Shown here: one piece after another, positions 6,087-14,892 of the stretch
Layout: every line of letters starts with the position of its first letter
Position numbering within the stretch: position 1 is the first letter of the stretch
Source: Chloroflexi bacterium RBG_16_57_11
GTDB lineage: Bacteria; Chloroflexota; Anaerolineae; Anaerolineales; UBA4823
Direction: 5' to 3'
Assembly (NCBI GenBank): GCA_001795165.1
Contig: MGNS01000154.1
Location: 7,218 to 26,646 of the forward strand
Length of the DNA stretch: 19,429 nt
Program-made: the position numbers and the translations under genes
The notes under the pieces: model-generated
Database searches by the model: none
Told to the model about the DNA's origin: nothing
What the model saw: only the letters and a program-made list of their open reading frames with translations

Positions 6087-9000
6087 TTAGCCTTCAAACA
6101 ACCCCAATATCTCCGCTTGACTCAGGTCTTTAAAGAAAGCGCTTTCGGTGGTGATAATCTGGTTGACCAACTGCTTTTTCCGCTCTTGTAGCAGTAGTAT
6201 CTTTTCCTCTACCGAGTCGCGGGCGATCAGCTTGAAGATAAATACCGGTTTTTCCTGTCCGATCCGGTGGGTGCGATCCGAGGCTTGCATCTCGGCTGCC
6301 GGGTTCCACCATGGATCAATATGAATCACGTAATCCGCGGCAGTCAGATTCAAGCCTAATCCACCGGCCTTCAGGCTGATTAAGAAGAATGGGATTCTCG
6401 GGTCATTTTGGAAGCGGTCCACCTGTTCCTGGCGGGCGGTAGTCTGCCCATCCAGATATGTGTAAGCAATTTTGCGATCATCCAGCACCTTACGAACTAA
6501 CGTCAGCATTTGCACGAATTGGGAGAAGACCAAAGCTTTGTGCCCTTCAGCTTTTAGCGTGTCCAAGGTATCCAACAACAGCTCGAACTTAGCCGAATCG
6601 CCATGGTAATTCTCCTCTACCAGGGCAGGGTGGTTGGAGATTTGGCGCAACCGTAAAAGCCCCTCCAGGATCTTCATCCGGCTCTGGCTCAGACCTTTCT
6701 GCTCCAACATACCCAGAAGCACGCCACGATAATAATCGCGGGTGCGGTTATACAGCCTGCGTTGAGCAGGCTCCATGTCACTATACAGGATACGCTCGGT
6801 GCGAGGCGGCAACTCTGGCGCCACCTGATCCTTCGTGCGGCGCAGGATGAACGGGTACACCAATCGACGTAATGCCAAGGTCGCCTTCTCGTCACCTTTC
6901 TTTTCTATCGGCAAACCGAACTCTGTTCTAAAATATTGCAGATTGCCCAATAAACCAGGGTTGAGATAATTGAATTGTGACCATAGCTCTGCAGTTGAGT
7001 TTTCTATGGGTGTGCCTGTCAGCACCAATCTGTGTTTCGCCTGTAATAAATGCGCCGCGCGTGCAGTTTGGGAAAGGGGGTTTTTTATCGACTGCGATTC
7101 ATCGAGGATGGCATAGTAGAAACGGTAACCGTGTAAAAAATGGATGTCACGCAGCATGATCCCATAGGTGGTGATGACGACATCGACGCCACTAAAGGCG
7201 GTGATGTCTTTAGTTCGATTGGACTCGAAATACTCCAGCACGCGTAATCTTGGAGTGAAGCGGGCCGATTCACGCTGCCAGTTCACCAACAGCGAGCGCG
7301 GCACCACCAATAAACTGGCCTGGGGCGGGCGAGACTCTGGCGGTTGCTCGTAAAGTGATTGGAGGAATACCAGCGTTTGGACGGTTTTTCCCAGGCCCAT
7401 ATCATCCGCCAAACAGCCGCCGAAATCGAAGCTGTGCAAGAAATGCAGCCAGTCAAAGCCGGCCTTTTGGTATGGGCGTAGCTCACCGTTGAATCCCGCC
7501 GGTAAATCTTGCGGTAGGATCCCGCCAGACTGGTTATTGGCGGAAAAACTCTTGGCTGTTAGAACCCGCAACCGGTCCCGGCGCTGGTCGAAGAGATCAT
7601 CTGTCTGGGCTGCGTCTGCTTCTGAAAATGCCCGGTCCAATAGAGTAACCTGATGCCTGGAAAAACGCAAGCCATCCCCAGCGACATCGCCAAGGGCGAA
7701 GAGGTGTCTGTAGCGTTCGAGCCAGATTTCCGGGATCTCTCCGATAGAGCCATCTGCCAGCTTGATAAACCGTTCGCGTTTGCGTAATGCCCGGCGGATT
7801 TCTTGAAAAGAAACCTCCAATTCACCGAAATTGACCACAGCCTGCACATCAAACCAATCGATGCCGGAGGAGACCTTGAACGATATCGATGGCGTATTGC
7901 GGTTGACACGTGCGGTTTTGAGCTGTTCCTCGCCGAAAATCTCGAAACCGGCTTCTACAAGCCTTGGAATGCTATTCAGGAGAAAATCTACCGGATGCTT
8001 GCGTGCTCGCAAGCGGAACAATCCAGGTTGGGATGGGAATGCGGCGCGTTTGAGGCCATAGGTTGGCGTAGAGAGCGCCTCGATGGCGTGATTCTCGGCT
8101 TCAGGGTTGCGGATTACACGCGCCAGGGCTAGCTCCCCGGCTTTATGTTGTAGCCTCTCTCGAGGCATGTCTTGTTCGTAGTGCACCTCAGCCTCGCCAT
8201 AGCCAAAGCGAAGCTGCGCCTGAAGCTCGCCGTTCGCCTCGCTCAGATACAGCCGGGGAACCGGTTCGACCTGGATGATCTCCCAGGTGATGGCTTCGCC
8301 ACTGATCGGGAACTGCCGCGCCAGGTCGAGCAGATAGCGGTCAATGAAGTTTTGCTCCTGCTCGACCGGAATCGTTAGAATCGGATGATTGTCAGGCGCC
8401 TCACGATGGAAGAAATCTAGCAGGCTTAAACCCGCTGGGTTCTCCAGCTCGAACAGGCTACGCTCGACGAGCAGCCAGGGTGGATGCTCTAAGATCAATC
8501 TGAGATTGCTGGATCCGGTGGCTGAAAGTTCTTCGATCGGGAGCGACCGGTCGCCTACAATCAACCGGGGGCTGAGGTGCAACCCCAGCTCGTCTTTATC
8601 CACATTCAGGCAGATTACGCCTGTTTCGGACAAGATCGTCAGACCATGCTCGAATGGCCGGCTTGAATTGCCAAGGAAAAGCGGGCTGTGGGTCGAGCGC
8701 AACAAACGCAGATAGTATTCCAACGGAAAGCGTGTGTTAAGGCTGTACGAATATCCCCGGTTGCGCTCCAGGATAATGTTTGCCAGGTTGACCGCCTCCG
8801 AGCCACAATTGAAACAACCTTCAGGTTCCAGTTTGGTATAGGGGGTTTTCAGGCCTCTCAATGTGTCTTGCGTGGTTTCGATATACATCATAAGCGCCTG
8901 TGGATCCAGCGGTCTGTCGGCTTGACGAATTTCAGCAGGAAGGGTACTGGGTGGGAAGGTGTACGGAACAACTTTCCAGTAGGGTGGGAAGATTCGCAGC

Positions 9001-9431
9001 TCTTCCTGCAGGCTGAAAAGCAAGAGGTAAGGCGTCGATTTTCCGCCCTGCGGGAGTGCTTGCGCGGAACCGATCACCTGTTCCAGCCGAGCTTGCCAGG
9101 CGTCGGGCAAACGGCGAGTCAGGTATTGCCGCAGACACAGCCATGCAGCAACATCATGCTCGCAAATCAAACCACGGCTGGCATGCGTGCAACCACACTT
9201 AAGATAGACGTGGTCGCGGATGATCTTTATTTCGACATGGTAATTGCGTTTATCGGGTACGATACACAGCGCTGTCAGATCGGTGACCTCGAGGATTTGC
9301 ACCTGCCCGCGTTCGAACACCTCCGCGCCCAGCCCGAAGGTCTCTGAATCAATGGCCCTACGCAAGCGATCTTCGCTAAGCGTATCTAAATCGAGTTTGT
9401 ACATATTCTGGGCTATTGTCGTCTGCAACAT
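6087..9431 (-). CDS. SWIM zinc-finger SNF2-family ATPase/helicase (HepA-like)
   Basis: A protein of about 1,110 residues. A SWIM zinc finger lies near the N-terminus, with 'KCGCTHASRGLICEHDVAAWL' showing the CxC...CxH ligands. A long middle region of bacterial SNF2-associated type follows, then the two RecA-like lobes. Motif I is 'DDMGLGKTVQ' (about residue 680), motif II 'DESQSIKN', motif III 'LTGTPIENS', then 'ALVFSQFVQML', 'LDGQTTARQEQ' and motifs V-VI 'GGLGLNLTAADYVIHIDPWWNP' / 'QASDRTHRIGQ'. DESQ is the normal bacterial form of the DEAH box. Such ATPases translocate on double-stranded DNA; the role of this subfamily is not settled. No methylase, nuclease or toxin gene is adjacent. The start is uncertain: TTG 9455, ATG 9431 and ATG 9404 are in frame and none has a clear ribosome-binding site. 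Confidence 0.92.
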   Translation of the reverse strand: MLQTTIAQNMYKLDLDTLSEDRLRRAIDSETFGLGAEVFERGQVQILEVTDLTALCIVPDKRNYHVEIKIIRDHVYLKCGCTHASRGLICEHDVAAWLCLRQYLTRRLPDAWQARLEQVIGSAQALPQGGKSTPYLLLFSLQEELRIFPPYWKVVPYTFPPSTLPAEIRQADRPLDPQALMMYIETTQDTLRGLKTPYTKLEPEGCFNCGSEAVNLANIILERNRGYSYSLNTRFPLEYYLRLLRSTHSPLFLGNSSRPFEHGLTILSETGVICLNVDKDELGLHLSPRLIVGDRSLPIEELSATGSSNLRLILEHPPWLLVERSLFELENPAGLSLLDFFHREAPDNHPILTIPVEQEQNFIDRYLLDLARQFPISGEAITWEIIQVEPVPRLYLSEANGELQAQLRFGYGEAEVHYEQDMPRERLQHKAGELALARVIRNPEAENHAIEALSTPTYGLKRAAFPSQPGLFRLRARKHPVDFLLNSIPRLVEAGFEIFGEEQLKTARVNRNTPSISFKVSSGIDWFDVQAVVNFGELEVSFQEIRRALRKRERFIKLADGSIGEIPEIWLERYRHLFALGDVAGDGLRFSRHQVTLLDRAFSEADAAQTDDLFDQRRDRLRVLTAKSFSANNQSGGILPQDLPAGFNGELRPYQKAGFDWLHFLHSFDFGGCLADDMGLGKTVQTLVFLQSLYEQPPESRPPQASLLVVPRSLLVNWQRESARFTPRLRVLEYFESNRTKDITAFSGVDVVITTYGIMLRDIHFLHGYRFYYAILDESQSIKNPLSQTARAAHLLQAKHRLVLTGTPIENSTAELWSQFNYLNPGLLGNLQYFRTEFGLPIEKKGDEKATLALRRLVYPFILRRTKDQVAPELPPRTERILYSDMEPAQRRLYNRTRDYYRGVLLGMLEQKGLSQSRMKILEGLLRLRQISNHPALVEENYHGDSAKFELLLDTLDTLKAEGHKALVFSQFVQMLTLVRKVLDDRKIAYTYLDGQTTARQEQVDRFQNDPRIPFFLISLKAGGLGLNLTAADYVIHIDPWWNPAAEMQASDRTHRIGQEKPVFIFKLIARDSVEEKILLLQERKKQLVNQIITTESAFFKDLSQAEILGLFEG

Positions 9432-9502
9432 ACGCGAAACGGACGATAAAACCAAAACACCGGTTGACCGCCTCGGAAAAAGCGCCAGTTCCCTCGGAAA
9501 CT

Positions 9503-10459
9503 TTATTCTTGCTGACCAAAAGACGCCGGGTCTTCACGAACAATGTATAGAGGCCGTCCGCGGGCTTCATCATAGATACGGCCAATATATTCCCCCAGTA
9601 TGCCGAGAGAGATCAGCTGGACGCCTCCCAGGAAGAGCACGGCGATCAGGGTCGTGGCCTGGCCGAAAAACGCCTGTGAGCCTGCCATGCGCAATGCAAC
9701 GACCACCGGTATCGCCAGGATGCTGATCCCGGCTGCCACGAAACCCAGATAAGTGGCGAGCTGTAGCGGAAAATAGGAAAAACCGGTAATTGCATCTCCG
9801 GCGAACTTGACCATTTTTTTCAATGGGTATTTTGTCTCGCCAGCGTAGCGGGCGGCGCGTTTATAAGGCACACCGGTTTGGCGAAAGCCGACCCAGACCG
9901 ACATGCCACGCAGGAAGCGATGGCGCTCGCGCATCTGGTTGATCACATTGACCACTTTTCGGTCGAGCAGGCGAAAATCGCCGGTATCCAGGGGGATGTT
10001 CACATCCGTGATACGATAGATCAGGCGATAGAACAAGGAGGCAGTGACCAGCTTAAACCAGGATTCCCCTTCGCGCTCGGTGCGCCTGGCATAAACAACC
10101 TCGTAACCGTTGTGCCACTCGGTAATCAGCGAAGGGATGACTTCGGGGGGGTCTTGCAGGTCGGAATCGATGATCACTACAGCCTGACCACGACTGTAAT
10201 CCAGGCCAGCAGTGACCGCCAGCTGGTGCCCGAAGTTGCGCGCAAAGATCACCGGCCGGAGGTGCGGATCCTCATGCGCCAGACCGCGTAGGATGGTTGC
10301 AGTTTTATCCTGGGATCCATCATCAACCAGGACGAGCTCCCAGGTCTCTCCCAACGCGCTCATGGCCTCAGACACCCGGCGAAAAAATTCGGGCAAGGTG
10401 GCAGCCTCATTGAAACAAGGGGCGACGATTGATATGGTTGGATTCTGGCTGGTTTGCAT
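9503..10459 (-). CDS. Family 2 glycosyltransferase, DPM1/GtrB/ArnC-like, membrane-anchored
   Basis: 318 residues. The GT-A domain starts 'ISIVAPCFNEAATLPEFF' and carries 'LVDDGSQDKT' (D46-D47) and the metal-binding DXD at 98-100 in 'IIDSDLQDPPE'. Further family marks are 'ARNFGHQLAVTAGLDYSRG', 'DTGDFRLLDRKVV' and 'MRERHRFLRGM'. Two C-terminal hydrophobic segments (about residues 235-258 and 270-297) anchor it in the membrane, and 'GEYIGRIYDE' closes the motif set. Proteins of this type move a sugar from a nucleotide sugar to undecaprenyl or another polyprenyl phosphate for cell-envelope glycosylation. The sugar is unknown. It precedes the SNF2 gene in the same direction, with no obvious functional link. 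No Shine-Dalgarno site is seen before ATG 10459. Confidence 0.9.
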   Translation of the reverse strand: MQTSQNPTISIVAPCFNEAATLPEFFRRVSEAMSALGETWELVLVDDGSQDKTATILRGLAHEDPHLRPVIFARNFGHQLAVTAGLDYSRGQAVVIIDSDLQDPPEVIPSLITEWHNGYEVVYARRTEREGESWFKLVTASLFYRLIYRITDVNIPLDTGDFRLLDRKVVNVINQMRERHRFLRGMSVWVGFRQTGVPYKRAARYAGETKYPLKKMVKFAGDAITGFSYFPLQLATYLGFVAAGISILAIPVVVALRMAGSQAFFGQATTLIAVLFLGGVQLISLGILGEYIGRIYDEARGRPLYIVREDPASFGQQE

Positions 10460-10622
10460 GGCAATTTATAATTTTATCACGATCACGACAGATTGAAATC
10501 ACCCATTCGTCCGGTTTATTAACATGGGTGGACCGTTTTGTCATGCAGACAAGGCAGGTTATATGACCTGTGTCCTCTGTAAAATCCTCGATCTGGCGGA
10601 GGCCTGCTCTCTTATGCCATCC
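10460..10622. other. Intergenic region with three small hairpins
   Basis: No gene seen. Three short inverted repeats are present: CACCCAT (10500-10506) with ATGGGTG (10524-10530); TTGTC/GACAA with a 5-nt loop (10538-10552); and CAGGT/ACCTG with a 6-nt loop (10555-10570). On the minus strand they lie after threonine synthase and before the glycosyltransferase, so one or more may act in termination. None is followed by a clear T-run. Just before the glycosyltransferase ATG the minus strand reads TATAAATTGCC, a possible -10 only a few bases from the start codon. Confidence 0.35.
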
Positions 10623-11915
10623 TTAATGTACCAGGGCTTTTACCGCCTCCAGGCGCGGCTCAATGACAGGTGCCTGTGGCACGGCTTGCATGGCAGCCCG
10701 CACATCTTTCAGGCCGCTGCCGGTGTTCAGTACCAGCACCTGATCATCTGCGGTTACCAGCCCTTGTTGGATGGCTCTAACCAAACCCGCGTAGGCGGTG
10801 GCGCCAGCCGGTTCGGCAAACACACCGACCGGCCCCAGGGCGGCGATCCCTGCCAGGATTTCGGGATCGCTCACCAGGATGTATTGGCCACCGGTCTGCC
10901 TGGCGGCACGCACAGCCCGGACACCATCCCGTGGCAGGTCAACAGAGATGCTGTCGGCGATCGTAGTGGCTTGCACCGGGAGGATGCTCTCATTCCCGGC
11001 CATGAAGGCATTGGCAATCGCCGCGCTGCCTTCGGCCTGCACCCCGAAGATACGCGGCAGGCTTTCAGTCCAACCCAGGCTGAGCAGATCTTTGAAGCCT
11101 TTGTGAATGCCAGAGATGATATTGCCATCACCGACCGACACGAAGATCGCCAAACGGCTCAGATCCGCGCCTGGTATCACACGCTCCTCATCGCAAGATG
11201 CCTGGCAGGTGAAGCTCGAGACATGGCAGGTGTACCACTCCCAGATCTCGAGGGCGGCGGTCTTTTTCCCTTCTGCGGTGAACGGATTGTAGCCGGTGTT
11301 TCGGCAATACCAGCCAAACTCTTGAGCCGCCTGAATGGTCAAATCGAAAGCATCATCGTAGGTGCCATCCACCAGGATGACCCGGGCGCCAAACACAATC
11401 AATTGGGCGACCTTGGCGGGTGGAGCCGATTTGGGGGCGAAAATTACTGCCTTCTGACCAATGGCCGCCGACATGCCTGCCAGCGCCGCGCCTGCGTTGC
11501 CAGTTGAAGCAGTGACAACTACCTCGGCGCCAATCTCACGTGCCCGACCCAGGACAATCGCGCTGGCACGATCTTTGAACGAAGCGGTGGGATTTCGACT
11601 TTCATCTTTCAGCCACAGACGAGAAAGGTCCAAAGACTGCGCCAGATGGGACAGCTCGAACACCGGTGTCCAGCCGGCCGCATGTAGCGGTGTGTCTAAC
11701 CCGCCTGGATCGCTTACAGGCAATAAGGGCAGGTAACGCCACAGTGATGGCTCGCCGCCAGTAGGTAGCCCGCCTGAACCGAGTTTTTTATGGATCGCCT
11801 GGACATCCAGAAGGACATCCAGGTTTCCGCCATCCTTGGGGCATGTATAGGTGATCTCGTGTGTGCCGTACTCCTGTCCGCATAATGAACAGCGATAACC
11901 GAGGAACTTCTCCAT
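10623..11915 (-). CDS. thrC: Threonine synthase
   Basis: 430 residues. A small N-terminal zinc-ribbon-like segment has C9, C12 and C25 ('YRCSLCG', 'YTCPKDGG'), with Asp where a fourth Cys often occurs. The PLP fold-II core has the Schiff-base lysine K114 in 'NPTASFKDRASA', 'VTASTGNAGAALAGM' near 135, 'FAPKSAPPAKVAQL', 'GYNPFTAEGKKTAALEIWE' and the phosphate-binding 'VGDGNIISGI' near 251. It converts O-phosphohomoserine to threonine in the cytoplasm. Start ATG 11915 is preceded by AAGGAG. An unusual Cys-rich insert of two related 7-residue units (228-241) separates 'EIWEW' from the 'VGDGN' strand, where family members usually have a much shorter connection. It is the last gene of the leftward run, 17 nt after the phosphatase-fold gene. 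Confidence 0.92.
   Translation of the reverse strand: MEKFLGYRCSLCGQEYGTHEITYTCPKDGGNLDVLLDVQAIHKKLGSGGLPTGGEPSLWRYLPLLPVSDPGGLDTPLHAAGWTPVFELSHLAQSLDLSRLWLKDESRNPTASFKDRASAIVLGRAREIGAEVVVTASTGNAGAALAGMSAAIGQKAVIFAPKSAPPAKVAQLIVFGARVILVDGTYDDAFDLTIQAAQEFGWYCRNTGYNPFTAEGKKTAALEIWEWYTCHVSSFTCQASCDEERVIPGADLSRLAIFVSVGDGNIISGIHKGFKDLLSLGWTESLPRIFGVQAEGSAAIANAFMAGNESILPVQATTIADSISVDLPRDGVRAVRAARQTGGQYILVSDPEILAGIAALGPVGVFAEPAGATAYAGLVRAIQQGLVTADDQVLVLNTGSGLKDVRAAMQAVPQAPVIEPRLEAVKALVH
11193..11234 (-). repeat. In-frame 21-bp imperfect tandem duplication inside threonine synthase
   Basis: Units 11214-11234 and 11193-11213 encode YTCHVSS and FTCQASC in succession. By my count 15 of 21 bases match. 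On the + strand the shared core is TGGCAGGTG, twice, 21 nt apart. The duplication adds cysteines 230, 237 and 241 to the protein. Confidence 0.7.
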
Positions 11916-11932
11916 TGCGAAGCTTTCTCCTT

Positions 11933-12745
11933 TTATTCGGTAGGGATATTCGTGGGTATTTCTATTTCGGCATATACGCCGAAATGATCTGATGGATAAA
12001 TCCGTGGATTTTCACGTGATGGTTGATCGAGGACAACCTGGCTATGTATGACCTGCAGGCGCGGATCAACAAAGATGTAGTCCAATGTGCCCCGCCAGTT
12101 CAATTTGATATGCTGCGGGCGGATGAGTAAGAAAAAGCCCAGGAAAGTGCGCGTCACCGACCAGGTGGAACGTGGCAAGGGAGTGGGGCAGGTGTAATCC
12201 GGCTCTTTGCCGTGAAGGGCAGCATAGGCAGAAAGAAATCTCTGGCGCATAAGCTGTATGGCCAATGTTTCCGGTGTGCCGTTAAAATCACCACACACGA
12301 TACCTGGCGGGTCACCGGGAAAGCCAGACAGCCAATTTTGCAGACGCTCGGCCTGGCGCATGCGGGCCACCGACTCCCCGGGTTGCCAGTACAGGTGGCA
12401 GTTGGCCAGGTAAAGTGTGCTTTCCTCAAGATTCACAAACACGCGTTGAGCGATGCGGTCCTGCCCTCCCAGGTCAAGAACGCTGGCGTCTTCGAGTGGT
12501 AACCGGGTGATGATCGCAAGCGCTTCGCGTGATTCAGAACGTCCCAGCTTTGGGCTGAGCACGAAGTGCGGATAATCCAGCTGTTCGGCCAGCCAGCGGG
12601 CCGGGTTTTGGGGGAGATGGACCTCTTGCAAAGCGATAAGGTCTGGCGACAGCGCCGCCAGACCTTCAAGAAGTAGCATACGGCGCTGTTCCCAGCGCGA
12701 AAGGTCGGTCAAAATATTGATGGTGACAATCTTGATGCGCGGCAT
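11933..12745 (-). CDS. Endonuclease/exonuclease/phosphatase-fold hydrolase
   Basis: About 270 residues from ATG 12745. The open frame runs further upstream, but that part overlaps the permease gene and looks unlike this fold. Catalytic motifs of the family are all visible: N10 in 'KIVTINIL', E41 in 'DLIALQEVH', H117 in 'YLANCHLYW', D153 and N155 in 'IVCGDFNGTP', 'TLDYIFVD', and the terminal D253-H254 in 'YPSDHFGVYAEI'. This is a Mg-dependent phosphodiester or phosphomonoester hydrolase fold. Substrates across the family include DNA, phospholipids and inositol phosphates, and the sequence alone does not tell which applies. There is no signal peptide or membrane segment, so it is likely cytoplasmic. 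It starts 32 nt after the second permease stop and ends 17 nt before threonine synthase. Confidence 0.87.
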   Translation of the reverse strand: MPRIKIVTINILTDLSRWEQRRMLLLEGLAALSPDLIALQEVHLPQNPARWLAEQLDYPHFVLSPKLGRSESREALAIITRLPLEDASVLDLGGQDRIAQRVFVNLEESTLYLANCHLYWQPGESVARMRQAERLQNWLSGFPGDPPGIVCGDFNGTPETLAIQLMRQRFLSAYAALHGKEPDYTCPTPLPRSTWSVTRTFLGFFLLIRPQHIKLNWRGTLDYIFVDPRLQVIHSQVVLDQPSRENPRIYPSDHFGVYAEIEIPTNIPTE

Positions 12746-12777
12746 GTCTCGGTTTAGCCACCCGGAAACCGACCCAG

Positions 12778-13749
12778 TTACTGGCCGCGCTCGCCGCGAA
12801 TGTATGGGTTGCCAAGCGCTGCTGGTGCTCCCAGGCGCTTGCGCATGGCTTCGCGTGAACCAATAATCAGTACGATGATGGTAAACGCGTAGGGCAACAT
12901 CTGTAAGAAGAAGCCCCAATAAGGGTTGTAATAGAATGGATTTGGCATCCCCAATAACATGGTTGGACCCTGGATATCCAGGATCAGCCGGCGCAGCGCG
13001 CCAAAGGCATAAGCGCCGAAAGCCGCGCGTAACGGATCCCACTGGGCGAAGATCACCAGACCGATGGCAATCCAGCCCTGCCCGCCGGTGGTCAGCTCGC
13101 TGAACCAGCCGGGAGCAACCGCCAGGCTGATCGTGGCGCCTGCCAGCCCGGCTAAAACCCCGCCTACGAACACGTAAAAATAGCGCAGCCGGTTGACATT
13201 GATCCCCAGGGAATCTGCCGCGGCTGGGTATTCGCCAATTGACCTCAGGTGAAGACCGGGGCGAGTGCGGTTGATGTAATACCAGGCTGCCGGGATCAAC
13301 AAATAACCAATGTAGACCAGGATGCTCTGATCGGTGAAAAAGATGGGTCCGATGATCGGAATTTGCGCCAGCAAGGGGATTGAAAACCTGGGCAGCAAGG
13401 AGACCGTACCGGCTTTGCTCAAGCCTTCACCCAGCACCAGGCTGATGCCGGTTCCGAGCAGGGTGAGCGATAGGCCGCTCACCACCTGGTCGGCCTGTAG
13501 TGTTACCGTGATGAACGCGTGGATCTGGCTGATCAACCCTGCCGCCAACATGGCTGCCAGCACCCCCAACCAGGGATTGCCGGTCGCAATCGCCACACTG
13601 AAGGCGCTCATCGCTCCGATCAACATCATGCCTTCCAACCCCAGATTCAGCACACCGGATCGTTCGGTAAGCAGCTCGCCAATCGTGGCGAAAAGTAAAA
13701 CTGTTCCGCTGGCGACGCCTGCCTGAAAGATGATGATGAGTGCATCCAT
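12778..13749 (-). CDS. ABC transporter permease, BMP/nucleoside type (second permease)
   Basis: 323 residues, highly hydrophobic, with about eight to ten predicted membrane segments. It belongs to the branched-chain amino acid/ribose/nucleoside permease superfamily. Marks are 'GELLTERSGVLNLGLEGMMLIGA' at the N-terminus and 'IGEYPAAADSLGINVNRLRY' in the large cytoplasmic loop, the coupling segment for the ATPase. Near the end it reads 'GLPNPFYYNP'-like ('LGMPNPFYYNPYWGFFLQMLPY'). Size and motifs match the smaller permease of systems such as YufQ/RnsD/NupQ. It forms a heterodimeric channel with the neighbouring permease and starts only 3 nt after its stop codon. The likely cargo is nucleosides or free purines. 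Confidence 0.91.
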   Translation of the reverse strand: MDALIIIFQAGVASGTVLLFATIGELLTERSGVLNLGLEGMMLIGAMSAFSVAIATGNPWLGVLAAMLAAGLISQIHAFITVTLQADQVVSGLSLTLLGTGISLVLGEGLSKAGTVSLLPRFSIPLLAQIPIIGPIFFTDQSILVYIGYLLIPAAWYYINRTRPGLHLRSIGEYPAAADSLGINVNRLRYFYVFVGGVLAGLAGATISLAVAPGWFSELTTGGQGWIAIGLVIFAQWDPLRAAFGAYAFGALRRLILDIQGPTMLLGMPNPFYYNPYWGFFLQMLPYAFTIIVLIIGSREAMRKRLGAPAALGNPYIRGERGQ

Positions 13750-13752
13750 GAC

Positions 13753-14892
13753 TCAGGCCTCCTCAGTGCGTACGATGCGCACACGGTAGCGTAATAGAAA
13801 GTCGCTGGCGATCAGGCATACCAGGATGATCCCCTGGATCATCTTGGGCACGCCGGAAGGCTGAATTTCGCGGCCAGCCAGGATCAGCGCGCCGAATAAG
13901 ATGGAAACAAAGATCGCCACCAGCGGATTTAACTTGGAAAGCCAGGCAACGATAATGCCGGTGAAACCATATCCCGCCGCGATCGGTGAGGTCTGCAGGC
14001 GATGCACCATTCCGGTTACTTCGGACATACCGCCCAACCCTGCCAATGCACCGGAGAGCATCATCACCAGCACGGTATTGCGGGCGATATTGATCCCCGC
14101 GTACCGAGCGGCGTGCGGGTTATCGCCAATCAGGCGGATTTCATAGCCCCAGCGGCTGCGATAGATGATCAACCACAGGATCACCGCCGCGACTATACCG
14201 ATCAGCAAACCCAGGTGTGTCGTCAGGCCCCGGAATGCGGGGAATGATTTTGAGAAATCCAGCAATCGGGGCAGCCAGGCGTTATCCGGGAACTTAGGCG
14301 ACATCTGGAAGCCACCCTCGCTCCAAACAGCGAAAATCCAAAAGTTGATCCAGAAAACGGCAATGTAATTCAGCATCAGTGTGCTGATGATCTCGTTCAC
14401 ACGCAGGTAAGCTTTCAAGTAGCCGGGGATAAAGCCCCACAACCCGCCGGTGATCATACTGGCGAGCATCATCAACGGGATGAACAGCCAGGGGGAGGCG
14501 TCGGCGGGAAGAACGGGCAGGAGGACAACGAAGCTGGCGCCGAAAGCACCCATGATGAACTGGCCTTCTGCACCGATGTTCCATAACTTCATACGGAAGG
14601 CAATGATGCAGGCCAGACTGGTGAAGAGGATCGGGGTCGCTTTAACGATCGTATCAGAAAGCACCCCCAAGTTGCCGAAGGATGCCCTGGCGATGTGAGC
14701 GTATGAGCGGAATGGGTCGCCGCCAGAAAATGCGATGAGGATGCCACCGATGATCAATGCCACGAGCACAGCCCCGATGGATACCAGCGCTGGAAAATAA
14801 CGTGAAGGCATCTCCAATCGGGGTTCCAGCTTGACGCGGTACGGAAACCTAAAGCCTTGTGAACCTGACGCGGTCATCTTTGTGTCAGACAT
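13753..14892 (-). CDS. ABC transporter permease, BMP/nucleoside type (first permease)
   Basis: 379 residues with about ten hydrophobic segments. The N-terminal cytoplasmic stretch of about 30 residues and first long segment 'ALVSIGAVLVALIIGGILIAF' are followed by 'GDPFRSYAHIARASFG', a hallmark of the larger permease in nucleoside ABC systems (YufP/RnsC/NupP). Later come 'FRMKLWNIGAEGQFIMGAF', 'AYLRVNEIISTLMLNYIAVF' and the coupling loop 'YEIRLIGDNPHAARYAGINI'. It pairs with the following permease in the membrane. Its start ATG 14892 overlaps the end of the ATPase gene by 8 bp and has AAAGGAGG about 10 nt upstream, consistent with translational coupling. Confidence 0.92.
   Translation of the reverse strand: MSDTKMTASGSQGFRFPYRVKLEPRLEMPSRYFPALVSIGAVLVALIIGGILIAFSGGDPFRSYAHIARASFGNLGVLSDTIVKATPILFTSLACIIAFRMKLWNIGAEGQFIMGAFGASFVVLLPVLPADASPWLFIPLMMLASMITGGLWGFIPGYLKAYLRVNEIISTLMLNYIAVFWINFWIFAVWSEGGFQMSPKFPDNAWLPRLLDFSKSFPAFRGLTTHLGLLIGIVAAVILWLIIYRSRWGYEIRLIGDNPHAARYAGINIARNTVLVMMLSGALAGLGGMSEVTGMVHRLQTSPIAAGYGFTGIIVAWLSKLNPLVAIFVSILFGALILAGREIQPSGVPKMIQGIILVCLIASDFLLRYRVRIVRTEEA

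Noticed and set aside
6130..9347. Many medium-sized open frames on the opposite strand and other frames of the SNF2 gene
   Set aside because: They are shadows of a single intact reading frame with all SNF2 motifs in order and show no domain-like sequence of their own.
6087..9431. SNF2 helicase as part of a defence island (DISARM-like or similar)
   Set aside because: No methyltransferase, phospholipase D, DUF1998 or nuclease genes lie nearby; the neighbours are a glycosyltransferase and a dehydrogenase operon.
10524..11507. Long + strand open frame (about 327 codons) opposite threonine synthase, with a Cys-x-x-Cys near its start
   Set aside because: It is antisense to a clear threonine synthase gene, resembles no recognisable family, lacks a ribosome-binding site, and is explained by GC-biased codon use on the other strand.
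12746..13042. Upstream extension of the EEP-fold protein by about 99 residues
   Set aside because: It overlaps the permease coding sequence in another frame, has no similarity to the fold, and ATG 12745 gives a normal N-terminus with the catalytic Asn near residue 10.
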